Shown here piece by piece: positions 1 to 10,172 of a stretch of DNA of 64,000 nt. The notes below the pieces were generated by a model. That model did not search any database and was not told the origin of the DNA. It was given only the letters and a program-made list of their open reading frames with translations. A program made the translations under genes and the position numbers. Origin of the DNA: Bremia lactucae (taxonomy: Eukaryota; Oomycota; Peronosporomycetes; Peronosporales; Peronosporaceae); assembly GCF_004359215.1 (NCBI RefSeq), contig NW_027152055.1, positions 224,080 to 288,079 of the forward strand. The letters are read 5' to 3'. How positions within the stretch are numbered: position 1 is the first letter of the stretch; each line of letters starts with the position of its first letter.

Positions 1-7
1 AGAAGAA

Positions 8-890
8 GTGCCGAGCCGTCTACCAGCAGATAGGGGCATCGGGCATGATATACACCTCAAACCTGGCACCAAGTATTGTGTGACCAGGCAATGGCCGTTT
101 CCGAAAGAGCAAGTCGATAATATCGATGAATTCTTCGACAAGCGAGCCAAGGCGGGACATGTGCGTTTGAGCAAATCGCCTCACTGCAGCCCGACCTTTT
201 GTGTGCGTAAAGCCACAGGTGGATGGCGCGTGGTTCATGCTTATAATAAGCTGAACACGGCAACCATACCGGCGCAAACGCCAATTTCGCGGAAAGATGT
301 CTTGTTGAACTCCATGGCAAAGTCAACTATCTTTTCCGCGTTGGATTTGAAGGATAGCTACTATTAGGTACTCATGAGAGAGTCCGATGTAGCCAAAACG
401 GCAGTAAGCACCCCAAGCGGTATGCTTTGGGAGTGGCTTGTGGTGCCCCAAGGTTTGAAAAACGCACCAGCGACATTCAACCGAGTGGTGGCTCACGTGA
501 TGCTTCAGCACCGTGCCTACGCGCCCCATTACTTTGACGATGTATTCGTTCATAGTAGGGCCGAGGACGGGCTGAGCGCAATAGAGTCGCACAAGCGTCA
601 TTTACACGCTGTGTTTGCAGACTTTGAAGGACCCCCAATCGTACGTCAACTTGCAAACGTGCGTCATAGGGGTCCCCGATATACCTGTGCTGGGCTGCAT
701 CGCAGGTACACATGGTGTACGAGCAGACCTAGACAAGGTAAAAAAATCAGTAAAGGAATGGCCAATCCCACGGCATGTGAAGGATTTGCGCCAATTCCTA
801 GGGCTCGCTAATTACTTGCATAAATATAGCAAGAATTATGCTGAGCAAACTGGACCATTATCTGATCTCCTTAAAAAGGACGCAGAATGA
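8..890 (+). pseudogene. reverse transcriptase, family 2 (broken)
   Basis: Gypsy RT in pieces. The first piece (8-367) carries the finger/palm start, with TKYCVTRQWP, FCVRKATGGWR and FSALDLKDSYY. It ends at a TAG (365-367) where the sister copy at 47090 reads CAG (YYQVL), so this is a single nonsense change. The next piece (374 onward) has PSGMLWEW, PQGLKNAPATFNR and the catalytic box YFDDVFVHS with both Asp present. A frameshift near 630 moves the thumb into another frame (615-890, with HVKDLRQFLGLANYLHKY). The catalytic motif is intact but the protein cannot be made whole. It would have copied element RNA into cDNA inside the capsid particle. Confidence 0.85.
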
Positions 891-896
891 CTTTGG

Positions 897-1577
897 TTGC
901 AAGAACAAGGAGATGCGTTCACATCAGTGAAGCAGTCTCTTATGGAGGCACCGGTCTTGGTATTGCCAGACGCGGATAAGCCCTTTAGCGTCGTCTGCGA
1001 TGCAAGTAATTCTGCAATCGGCAGCGCGCTCATGCAGAAGGATGACGACGGCGTTGACCGTGTCATCTCTTATCCGTTCCGGGTTTTAAAAGCCGCGGAA
1101 CTGAATTACCCTGTGCATGACAAAGAGCTACTTCCAATAAAGTATGCTCTTGTCAAGTTTCGTGTGCACCTATTAGGCACCGAACCATTCGTAGTTTATA
1201 CGGACCACGCATCACTGCGGACCTCAATAAACTCACCGCACCTCTCTCTTAGAATGGCAGGATAATTTTCATTTTTTTCTGAATTTTATTTCAAAGTTGA
1301 AAACAAGCCGGATAAGTCAATTGCCTTGGCTGACGCTTTATCGCACAGACCAGACTTCGAGGTAAGACACCAGGAAAGAGTCTCTAGCGCTAAAGAACAA
1401 TTTGAGCCGTCAACATTGGAAAATATGAAGGCATGCCACGTGACGAGCTCATTAGCCTTTGAAATAAAAGAGAGCTGCAGTCAGGACAACCATTGCCGTC
1501 TGCTGTTGGATCTCTTTAGTGGGCGAAAAGTAACCCTTCCGTCGCACCTGAAAGCTAAGCTAAATCGCTTAAGCTAA
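897..1577 (+). pseudogene. RNase H and RH-integrase tether, family 2 (broken)
   Basis: The RNase H domain shows FSVVCDASNSAIGSALMQ, NYPVHDKELL and FVVYTDHASL, the usual Gypsy RNase H landmarks, including the DAS and TDH acidic positions. The frame ends at TAA 1263-1265 just after RMAG, where the copy at 47970 continues RMARW. A second piece (1326-1577) has ADALSHRPDFEVRHQE, the end of RNase H and the start of the linker to integrase. RNase H removes the RNA strand after minus-strand cDNA synthesis. Confidence 0.8.
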
Positions 1578-2261
1578 ACGATGGCCTGTTATGGCATCAG
1601 CTGTCACCTTGTGATCCCTATAGAATCTATATTGCTCATGACATAGATTTCAAGCTGAAAACACTTCACAAGCTCCATGATGCACCATTGAGTTTGCATC
1701 TGGGCCGTGAAAAGACTGTCCGAGGAATTTTGGTGCATACCGATGGGTGGCCAAATATATTCGCACCTGCGAACAGTGTCAGCGCATCAAGCCTGTACCA
1801 TCCAAAAGTGCGCCATTGAAGCTGCTGCCGATTCCAACGGATTGTTGAAAATCGGGTCAGTCTGGACTTCATGTGTGGCATGCCGCCTGACCACAAGGGT
1901 CGGGAAAGTTTTTTTCTTTGTAGATAGATTGAGCAAAATCATGCATCTAGCACCAGGTAGTGCCACGATTACAGGCAAGGAAGCTGCTCACTTGTTCCTG
2001 GATCATGTGTACCGACTTCATGGGATGCCTAAGTTTATAGTATCAGACCGGGATCCACGTTTTTACGTCGGAGGGGGGGGGCGTCACGCTTTTGAGCTGC
2101 TGGGGCTAGCTCCACATGTCTACAGCCGATAATATCCAGACCGATGGCAAAACCAAAGCTGTCAATCGGGTCGTAGCGGATGTATTGCGCACGGTAGCGA
2201 CTCCCACAGAATGTAGAAAACCTAAACTTTTCTTCGCGGAGCTCGCTATCAATAGCAGTGT
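1578..2261 (+). pseudogene. integrase, family 2 (broken)
   Basis: Pieces of a Gypsy integrase in shifting frames. The zinc-finger region is scrambled around 1690-1800. The catalytic core shows VDRLSKIMHLAP and the second-Asp box VSDRDPRF near 2046. The third catalytic residue lies in STADNIQTDGKTKAVNR (2116 onward), where the usual T-E is T-K, so the catalytic Glu is lost. A G-run at 2069-2077 causes a further frame change. The coding sense breaks off near 2261, where an inverted piece follows. Confidence 0.75.
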
Positions 2262-2655
2262 CTACTGGCGCACTGCTGTACGGTGCAGGATTTATGCGCT
2301 GACACTGTTGCAGGAACGAATATAGTTGGCACGCATTCATATAGGTGTGGTCACCAAAATTCCTCTGACACAGGTGTGAGTGAACATCTTTTGACGTGAA
2401 AACTATGATCGAAAGACAACTGACTGCCGTATCGTTGGGTTGTTGCAAGTATTGCATTGCCAGAACCACAACGGACTGCGCCATCCTCGGACGCCAGTCT
2501 CGTTTATGCGCTGCCCGAGGGCCTTTCACTACGCTCTGTACGAAATAGGGACACAGTTTCGTCAATGTAACGATGACCCGCGAGGGTTTGATGTCAACAA
2601 ACACAACTTGCCCTAGTGAGCCGGCAAGGAATGCCTGTATCTTAAACAATAACAT
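2262..2655 (-). pseudogene. inverted fragment of family 2 tether/integrase zinc finger
   Basis: The minus strand carries LQQCQRINPAPYSSAPV (about 2255-2305), a match to the integrase zinc-finger end CEQCQRIKPAPSSSAPL of the sister copy at 48500. The sense integrase is therefore interrupted here by a reversed piece of the same gene. The long minus-strand frame through 2655 otherwise shows no recognisable domain and is only partly explained. Confidence 0.5.
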
Positions 2656-3600
2656 TTTTTTATTTACAACTACGTCCTATGACCGACCTCTTGGCGGCGT
2701 CTCTACGAGTTTAGTGCTAAAAGCGTGAGTGAGGCTCAACGCTTTGAGCGTGACGTTATGGCAAGCGCACAGGACAAGAAAAACAATATTCAGACCAAAA
2801 TGGTCGCTAAAACATTGAGCGTTTTATAGCGGGAGAAGACATACAATTAAGTACTGCAACCCTACCAAAAATGCAGTATTTATACTACCGAAGGTATCAC
2901 AGAATTATTGCCGCGTTTCACCGGGCCGTTTTACGGTGGTCGACGAGGTTGAAGACCTAAATTATAGGCGAACCCTTCACCCGTATATAAAGACGCACCC
3001 CGTATTTAACGTGGGTCGTCTGAAACGGCATGTTGATCCAGAAGCGATTATATACCCCCATTCGTCTACGGAGACCGATGGTGACGTTGACTGTGAGTCG
3101 AGCGTCGATCGGGTTAGGGACACGGTGAAGGTGAAAAACTTCTGGCCGAATGACTCCTCTAACCACGATTCGGACTTGACGAGCGAGGGATGTCACGCGC
3201 ATAAAGCGGATCCCTCAGCATCTACATTCTTAAGCCGTTCAGCCCAAGTCTCAGCCTTTGGTAACCCTGACGATCATTTGCGCGGACATCGTGAATATCC
3301 GAAGTCAGTCGCGAGGCTTGACTTTCGAGATTTCGGATACGTAATTGATCAGCGCTCAGCGCCTGCGACTGAACGGATGTGGGATAGGCTGTCGCGAGTA
3401 GGTGGGAAAAATTGCCGCTCCTACCGGGCGCCACTGCACTGATGGATGCTGCTGGAAACCAACGCTTCCTTGTTTAAAAGCTGGTTGTCCACCGCTCCGT
3501 GCAGCATATACATTAAATTCTCGTCCAGTGGAAAGAAACTCAAAGCTTTTTGACTGGTCGACGCGGTGCGCGTCGACGTACCTTTTTTGATGTCTGGGAG
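2656..3600 (+). pseudogene. integrase C-terminus and chromodomain, family 2 (broken)
   Basis: The frame 2936-3442 starts in the integrase C-terminal fold, with HPVFNVGRLKRHVDP as the typical end motif, and continues as a hydrophilic linker. Chromodomain remains follow in another frame (3420-3600), recognisable from ILVQWK after a frameshift. Chromodomains of this clade tether integrase to modified histones. The linker is the part overlapped by the antisense frame described separately. Confidence 0.7.
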
Positions 3601-3930
3601 CATTAGTTGTATCTTCGCTAGTTCCGTATGGACTAGCAGTAGCGGCGTGATGAGTAAAAACAAGGGGCACAGTACCGCTCATGATGTCTTGAACACACAA
3701 GCAAGCAAAGTTAATTCGCTGCGATCGTTGTTTTCGCCACATCGGAATGCGGCTGAAAGAAGCGCAGGAATTCCGCCTCGTATCGGTCGGTTGATAAATT
3801 TGAATGCAACACGACCGGGATCGGGGAAACATAACCCCTGAGCCTTCCACGAACTATAAATATCATAATTATTCTGTGCATTTGGAGTAGCGCGCTTTAG
3901 GAGCGACGCACTTGTTCCATCCGAGCTTGA
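3222..3930 (-). other. antisense reading frame at the 3' end of family 2 (copy 1)
   Basis: The minus strand has a broken reading frame whose pieces match the antisense frame of the copy at 49044-50554. The 3356-3850 piece contains RKQRSQRINFA, against MKQRSQRISFA in the other copy. The 3222-3434 piece contains GRSGNFSHLLAT and SRLTSDIHDVRA, against DRSGDLAHLLAS and SKLTSDLCDVRA. The last segment has heptad-like hydrophobic spacing. Homology to the copy at 49900 continues to about 3925 and then stops. The function is unknown, and the coding status is unproven because the sense linker is also open here. Confidence 0.45.
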
Positions 3931-3984
3931 TAATCCGCCAAACGTTCACCTAAGCAAACTTTGACAGATTGTACCAAAAAATTC

Positions 3985-5244
3985 ATGGAAACAAAACAGA
4001 AAATACAAATTTCAAAAGTAAGTAATAATGTGGTTTACGTCATGTTTCAAGCTGTCATTTCGATGGACACCTTACGAAATGTTGAGCTGCATCTCTCGCG
4101 CGTTGTAGTCATTGTGCAACAGCGCCTTCTATCTCGCGATGCATTAGACCATAATCGCGCTCCATCAAATGTGGAATCTGCACAGGTTCTATTCAACATT
4201 GATAGGCTGCAAGAAACTCTCCGAGTCGCTACAAAGATGTTAGCCGCACGCGTCTCTCAATTTTCAGCCTTGGCTACTTCGAATGAAAATGTGCAAGCTC
4301 CAGATTCGAGTAGTAACATAAATCTTGCTTCGGATACTGACACAGAAGATGAAGTTGATCGACAGAAGGAGACAGTACTTTGTGTCGGTAAAAAGAGGAT
4401 GCGAGAGAGCGATACTGGCGATGAAAAAGAAGACCCTTGTGCTAATCGCTCCAATATGCAAAACGAACGAGAAGAGCAACTGGAAGCTTCCATACAAGAC
4501 TATGCAGAATCCGTGGCGGAAGCTGCCCAAATATATGCAATGATGCCTCCTGAATTGTTACAAACTAGGTTGAACGCTTTTGGCCGCACGCCCTTCATTG
4601 CAATGTGTACATTAGCCAAATTCATTGAAGACGGAGGGATACCGCGCCTTGTCGTTGCAGAATCGTTCCGAGACACCACCATTTTGCTGCCGCGTGTCGT
4701 TGCGCAAAATCAAGAGTTCAAAGGCACGTCGAGGAGATGGATCTTCAAGATTTCAAAGAGGCTTCGTCTAATTTTGGACCTTGCTAAGAAATCTTGCCAT
4801 CTTCCAGCACCTTTAAAAGATCCTCAATTAAAACGTGCTCGATCGGCGCTTATTGACTATGAAGCTGTGTCAAATCAATTATATAAAATGTCGACATTTA
4901 TTAAAAAAGTCGAATCGCAATCTACAGAACTCACAGCAGGTACTATTGAGACATCGCTTGAGAGATTAGTTTGCGCCTATCACGGATATTTTAAGCTATT
5001 TGGTCGTCTTCAACGATACGGAATGACACAACCGCAATCAGAAGAGTGCTGGGCTCAATTTGCCAGGATTGGCGATGCGCTGGCGCAGTGGATACAACGA
5101 GCGCAGCAGATGATTTTACCACCAAAACTGCGAGCAAACTTGTCACGGTTTAGTTGGGAGCTTCGAAAATTCGCAGAAAAGTACCCAAACCGTGTGCCAA
5201 CCACATTACTAGCGTGCGTCGTATCCTCAGCTGACTTCAAATGA
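3985..5244 (+). CDS. unrecognised 419-aa protein
   Basis: One uninterrupted frame, open from 3934. The first ATG is at 3985, giving METKQKIQISKV and 419 residues. An ATG at 4042 or 4063 would be the alternative. I do not recognise a domain. Residues about 90-165 are acidic and low in complexity (DTDTEDEVDRQ, then KKRMRES, a short basic patch that could be a nuclear signal). The rest (about 170-419) is mainly helical, with leucine- and charge-rich stretches such as RWIFKISKRLRLILDLAKK. No signal peptide or membrane segment is seen. The upstream side is unusual: retroelement homology runs to about 3930, only 55 bp from the ATG, so the native promoter or a 5' exon may be missing. No intron is needed. 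Confidence 0.65.
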   Translation: METKQKIQISKVSNNVVYVMFQAVISMDTLRNVELHLSRVVVIVQQRLLSRDALDHNRAPSNVESAQVLFNIDRLQETLRVATKMLAARVSQFSALATSNENVQAPDSSSNINLASDTDTEDEVDRQKETVLCVGKKRMRESDTGDEKEDPCANRSNMQNEREEQLEASIQDYAESVAEAAQIYAMMPPELLQTRLNAFGRTPFIAMCTLAKFIEDGGIPRLVVAESFRDTTILLPRVVAQNQEFKGTSRRWIFKISKRLRLILDLAKKSCHLPAPLKDPQLKRARSALIDYEAVSNQLYKMSTFIKKVESQSTELTAGTIETSLERLVCAYHGYFKLFGRLQRYGMTQPQSEECWAQFARIGDALAQWIQRAQQMILPPKLRANLSRFSWELRKFAEKYPNRVPTTLLACVVSSADFK

Positions 5245-6138
5245 TTTCTAAAGACTGACGTCTTTGTTTTCTTTACTTATAATCAGAGTATCATGTGCCT
5301 TCACAGAGCTCATGCAACCAGAAGCGGAACTGAAGCACGAAAAATAATATTGTCAGATTGGAGGAACGTTATGATATGGCTACACTTCTGCTATGCAATC
5401 ACCGACAACTTGGCACTAACTTGACGATGACATCATAAGTTCTAGATCTAGTTGTAAAGCTTTTTCAAAGAAACGTATTGTTTAAAGCGACCGATGCTAG
5501 ACGCAAAAGCAGAAGGAATGATGACAAGGCATGCTATCTTATCGCTACAGCAACAACGAATTTTAAAGGGACAGATAAAAATTGACGTGAAGCTTGTTTG
5601 TTGCAGTTAAATTTATTAAAATTTCGTTCAGAAAACGGTAGCAATTTGGTCAGTTCCGCAACACCTATCGTCGTCAATTTTATATGGCTGTTGTTAGCTA
5701 AGTACAATATTTGCGACTGAACTTTGGACTTGCAATGCATACCCAAATTGACTAGGCTTGCTTCTGTTGCTGACTTGTTTGATATGCTTTAACATAGGCT
5801 TGGGCACCTATCAGCATACAGTGCAAAAGAACAAGTGGAGAAAACAACCAGGTGATAGATGGAACTAAAGATTGTGGCATCATCCAATGACAACTTCTGG
5901 ATGTTTTCTATATATTGTGTCCAGTGCACGTTGAAAACCAATGACCGAAGGTAAATCATGGTAGAGCGTCTAACATCATACGCCTACCTTTTCAATGAGT
6001 GAGAACAGCTCATACAGTGACTATAAACACTTTTATATGCAGACATCGATACATAGCTAGCCTTTACTGCAAAAGCAGCATTTTTCTAATTAAAAATTTC
6101 AAATTAATGCCGCTATTTATATCAGCTTTAAGCATCTT
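5245..6138. other. intergenic, no gene seen
   Basis: This AT-rich stretch lies between the stops of the two convergent genes at 3985-5244 and 6139-7237. Only short chance frames are present, for example a 70-codon minus frame at 5534-5746 with no recognisable motif. No repeat family described elsewhere in the window was recognised here. Confidence 0.6.
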
Positions 6139-7237
6139 TCAGCATCTGCTCACGTTCTTCGCGCGTCGGTAGTGTAGCACAAGCGGCACCTTTGGATTCT
6201 TATGCTGCCAGATTGTCCGCTGAATAAAATACACCGATAGCTCTGGTCCCATGGTGGTGCCCATGCATGCCATCTCCAAATGCACGTTGTTAGGAAGCTT
6301 CAAACGCTTTTTGACAAGCATGCACAGCTCCAACATCTAGAAACAGAAGCGGTGACATGCACACCGTCACATCCGCTTTGTACAAGAAAGATTAATATAC
6401 TGCAACGCACCTTTAAGGCACCGTCCACTTCCATGAAGGGGAATTTGAGCATTGGCACGGCGTCCGCAGTTCTATCAACATCCGAGCAGATAGCCGTCAT
6501 TCAAACACTCAATCAAAAAATATAACGTAGGGAACGAACGTCTGCTGAGGATAAACCTCAATTGTTAGCTGTTTGGTGCAAACAATGTTGTCCTCAAGAT
6601 TGCCACTAGGTGACTTCGTCGCGAGGGTAGAGCTCCGTAAGTTTCTGCGAGATGGATTTTTTGGCACGAGAATTGATACATTTCCTCCGTCCAAATGCTC
6701 GGTTTTGAGTTTGAAGTTGTTTTTTGCGTAAAACTCCTTTTCCAACAATACTTCTTGCTCCTGGAAGTCGGGAAAAATATGATCGACCACCTGTTGCAGC
6801 TTTTGATCCATTCTGTTCAAGAAACCAACAAGCAAGTCACAGACATTATAACCCTCATCAAGAACATTACTACTTGCATCAGACTAGCAATGGGCCGAGG
6901 GCTCAGCAATTTTTTGCACTTGGGGCAGATGCGGCTGCCTTTAACGAGAAAATATCGATAAATGCAGCTTTTGCAAACTACATATTGCAAAAATACCGTC
7001 AGTGTCATATAGTCAGCCACTTGGTGATGGACGACATCATACAAGAATGAAGACAGTCGCGGATGGTGTGCGCGTCTCTTAATATGCCGTGGCAGATCGC
7101 GCAGCCCAGGTGCTCTGACAATTCGGCTAGCTTTACTCCCATCTGCTTAATACCACAAACACATTGAGATGCGCTTATAGTAAATGATCCAATTGTGCAG
7201 AGAAGCAGTTCTCTACCATGTCTACGTCCAGTGTCAT
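6139..7237 (-). CDS. Polycomb-group RING finger (PCGF-type) RING + RAWUL protein, possibly decaying
   Basis: Minus-strand multi-exon gene. Proposed exons are 7237-7217 (ATG ACA CTG GAC...), 7142-7043, 6977-about 6874, 6812-about 6527, 6471-6411 and 6336-6139 (TGA). Three introns have clean GT-AG ends and consistent phase: 7216-7143, 7042-6978 and 6410-6337. The spliced N-terminus gives a C3HC4 RING (LGCAICHGIL, DCLHSFCKSCIYRYF, CPKCKKLLSPRPI) and then RMDQKLQQVVDHIFPDF, the segment that follows the RING in PCGF proteins. The C-terminus (PMLKFPFMEVDGALK joined to MLELCMLVKKRLKLP) matches a RAWUL ubiquitin-like domain. PCGF proteins pair with RING1/RNF2 in PRC1-type histone H2A ubiquitin ligases. 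Two other junctions (near 6873/6812 and 6526/6471) have the best donors in phase 0 but acceptors needing phase 2. Either the gene is frameshifted or my splice sites there are wrong. Confidence 0.65.
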
Positions 7238-7884
7238 CGAAGCTTTTGACGATTAATTTTTCAAAATAAAAATCCGCCACTACAAATCAGCTTGTTATTT
7301 TTATACAGGCTACATTATTTGCAAGATATTTTTTTTTAGTACGCAAAACTAGATGCCAAATTTCATTGACTATGGTCACCTTAGCAGATCTCAACTTAAC
7401 TCGAACAAATGTGTTCCTTACGTTGATATAAACGGCTTGTAAAGTTCACCTTTACGAAACACCGTCATTACGCGAACCAATGTGATCAACATACCCACAG
7501 AGAATTACGCAGATCAAACATACAAATAATCCATTCAATACACTGCGACTATTCATGTTTAATCCTTAATTATTGCTCAAAGAGCACAAGATAACACAGA
7601 CATAAACAACTACTCAGGTGATGTAGGGGCGTTGATGTAGTGTCCGTGGCAAAGGAGGATAATATGCTTCGTGCAGGGTGGCGGTGGCACGATAAAATCT
7701 TTCAGCGATGACTGAATGAGGCACTGGGTGGTTATTTCGACTCGAAGTCGGCTCCGAGACGATTGAATAGCACTAATTCACTGGATATTCCTTTTGGGTA
7801 GACGATCGAAAGAAATACGACTCGTGGAAGTCGCATGAACGATCGCGTAGCTGGCAACATACAGTAGCAATTCAAGTCCAGCGT
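7238..7884. other. intergenic upstream of the PCGF-type gene
   Basis: No gene or known repeat recognised. It should hold the promoter of the minus-strand PCGF-type gene. It ends where the family 2 LTR begins at 7885. Confidence 0.5.
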
Positions 7885-8437
7885 TGTTATAACGGGCTAA
7901 AGCTGCTTTAATGATACACAGTCACCGTTAAGTACACTTGGTGTGCTTATGGGGTGGTCAATAACTAAATTTAAGTAGTCACACCCACTTGGGTGCATTT
8001 CACATTTGTGACCAACCCCTGTGTATGTGATGCACATAGGTGCATTCACATTAGGAGGGGTGACGCCCAGCGTCATCAGTGATGACGGCTAGCGTCTTCC
8101 GTTACGCGAGGTATCTAGAAAGATACGCTTTGAATACATATTCGTGTTATCTGCAGAGATGACATTTTTGATTGATAAAAATAGGGATTTATATTTAATG
8201 CGATCAAATAAAAGTTAGTGTATAAACTTCTTTCTACTTAGTAAGTGCGCATGAGGACTCGGATTACCGCTCCCGTGACGACACTTTACTAGAGTTCTTA
8301 GTGCGTTGAATGAGGTCGCTAAGGCGCTCACCACAACTACCTCACTACATGCAAGAGAAGCTGGTTTAACCGCTTTCTCGCTGTGCTAGGGTGTGTATCT
8401 AAGAAGCGCATGGCCGCATTACGACGTGCCACCTACA
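7885..8437 (+). mobile_element. family 2 LTR (5' LTR of a truncated element)
   Basis: Starts TGTTATAACGGG and ends GTGCCACCTACA, giving TG...CA ends. It aligns along its length with the LTRs at 50686-51217 and 53336-53867, and in reverse with 24975-25516. It is followed by a primer-binding site and gag, so it is a 5' LTR. Confidence 0.85.
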
Positions 8438-8439
8438 CT

Positions 8440-8457
8440 TGGTAGCACTTGAAATCC
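8440..8457 (+). promoter_or_regulatory. primer-binding site, family 2
   Basis: Two bases after the LTR end the sequence reads TGGTAGCACTTGAAATCC. The TGG start (complement of tRNA CCA) and the position directly after the LTR mark it as the minus-strand primer site. Family 1 has TGGTAGCACTCGTAG at the same place. The tRNA is not identified. Confidence 0.7.
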
Positions 8458-8561
8458 TCCACACGACCCGCATCTCTGCGTGTGTACGTGAGGATGAGCC
8501 TCAATATTGATTGGGCTCATTTTTCCCACCTCTCCGAACATCATCGGGAGGTGTAAGGCAT

Positions 8562-9509
8562 ATGGCGCAGGGACTTGATGAACAAGCCCTAGCCAGGCTC
8601 CTGGGTAGTCCTCCTGATCAACATGTTGCTCAGTTGGAGCAGTTTGAGGCACTTGTGCTCGGACAGCGGAAAGCCGCGTACGAGGCACAGAGCCATGCTG
8701 CGGCAGAGTCCGTCACTCAGACTCCAGATGAGCTGAGGCATGAGCAGGCTTGGAGCGAGGCTCTCGACAGGACTGTTGAAATGCTCTCTGCCCGGCCGCA
8801 TCAGCCGATGCCCATTTGGATGGACCCGTCCAAGTTCGATGGATGCAGCGCACACAATTGTCCACTGGGTGTTAGCCGTGTAGCAATGCGCTGTCGCACA
8901 GCTCATTGAAGACGACAGCGGGGTGGTGTAGTACGCCATGTTGCATCTTAGCGGTAAGGCTTCGGAGTGGGCTTATTCAAAACTAATGGCGGACAGAAAG
9001 ACGTTCCTTACATGGGCGATCTTTAAGACAAAGATTCGCGCCATGTACCAGCCGCCGAACAACGAAGTGCTGCCTCCGGCGCGATTCTTTGGCGCGCGAC
9101 AGGCGAAGCGATCTCTGCAAGAATATGTGCAAAAGGTGCACTCGGTACCGGCGTCCATTACCGTAGGTCCGATTCCGGAGCACATTAAGGTGTCCACATT
9201 AATGAACGGACTTCGGCATCGCCCATCGCGACAGGCTCTTTTCAGAAAGGTGCCGTCGACGATGGAAGAGGAATCCAAATAAACTTCGTTGAGTAGCAAT
9301 CCTACCACAGTGCCTTGGCGACAGCTTGGTATAAGCCGTCGGCCGATAGGTCAGATGCCACTCCCATGAAGTTGGGCAATGCAGACGTTGTCTGTTACAA
9401 AAGCGGCAAGCAAGGCCATAGGATGGCTCGCTGCTATGCCAGGGTCCCTGCTGGGGCGAAGACGATAAGCAAGAGGACTCCCTCCCCCAAGGGCGATGGC
9501 AAGAATTAG
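8562..9509 (+). pseudogene. gag, family 2 (broken)
   Basis: Gag polyprotein in three frames. Starting at ATG 8562, MAQGLDEQALARLLGS leads to WMDPSKFDG, then the frame shifts near 8845-8930. The capsid part follows (8938-9282, with LSGKASEWAYSKLMADRKTF and QEYVQKVHS), which is the conserved retrotransposon gag fold. A nucleocapsid piece (9315-9509) carries CYKSGKQGHRMARC, a CCHC zinc knuckle whose second Cys is Ser. The inverted copy near 24005 keeps Cys (CYKCGKQGHMTARC). The sequence joins family 1 gag at about 9520. Gag would build the particle and bind element RNA. Confidence 0.8.
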
Positions 9510-9678
9510 CATGCGAGAGCAGAAGTTCTAGCTCAAAACTTTATTCGGTCTTTGGCACGTGGAATTTATTATCTCCCGGGGACCAGATGTCCTGCATGCA
9601 AGGCTTAAAGCCTTCATGCGGTACGAAGCCTCCCTGATCGGTCAGGTACTGGACCATCTAGCGGCATCTATGCCAACC

Positions 9679-10172
9679 CGGTATGTAGCGGAGCAACCTC
9701 GCTCCTAAAGTCAGAGGAAGACTTTCAGACTCAGAGAGTCACTTAGTTCTATTGAACTAATGGGTTTAACAACTCAGGGAGTCGTACAAGCTATTAAGGC
9801 TTAAGCAATCCTAGTTTGAGGGATTCAGGGGCTCGTAGAACCAAGTGGCAACTCGTGCCCAAGAGGATATACCTTAGAAAGGCTTCTATCTCTTACAGAT
9901 CAACGCGCAAGCCTTAGGAAGGCACTTAACGCTTTAAGATCAAAAGTGGAACTGCACTTCATTTAATTATTTAAATCTAAAAAACTTACGCTAGCTAACA
10001 AAACAAAAATTAACCGCCAGATATTAATCTGGCGGCGACCACATTTGTTACCCATAATAAATGGGATTTTAGTAATAAACTATTTCAAAATTAGATAAAA
10101 GGGTATTTTACCCATAAAGTAAATGTACCTTAACAACGGTTCTCCAACCGATGTGTGCCCTATTACACGGTA
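9679..10172 (-). mobile_element. solo LTR of family 1 inserted in gag, with 5-bp target duplication
   Basis: Positions 9684-10167 are a reverse-oriented 484-bp family 1 LTR (plus strand TGTAGCGG...CTATTACA). It is flanked by CGGTA on both sides (9679-9683 and 10168-10172). Element gag without the insertion reads on across CGGTA (for example ACTCGGTATATC at 18473). This is a clean solo LTR with a 5-bp target-site duplication. An LTR sits at the same gag site in elements C and D. Confidence 0.92.

Larger units (their letters stand above)
1..3600 (+). mobile_element. Ty3/Gypsy family 2 element, pol remnant (copy 1)
   Basis: The order RT, RNase H, integrase, integrase C-terminus and chromodomain is read on the plus strand in several broken frames. 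It is the same family as the pol at 46851-49654 and 56295-56840. The 5' end (LTR, gag, protease) lies outside the window. The 3' end runs into the antisense frame and stops near 3930, with no LTR, so the element is truncated just before the gene at 3985. Confidence 0.85.

Noticed and set aside
2035..2655. 206-codon minus-strand frame as a gene
   Set aside because: It overlaps a broken integrase and contains a reversed integrase zinc-finger piece. No other domain or start context supports a gene.
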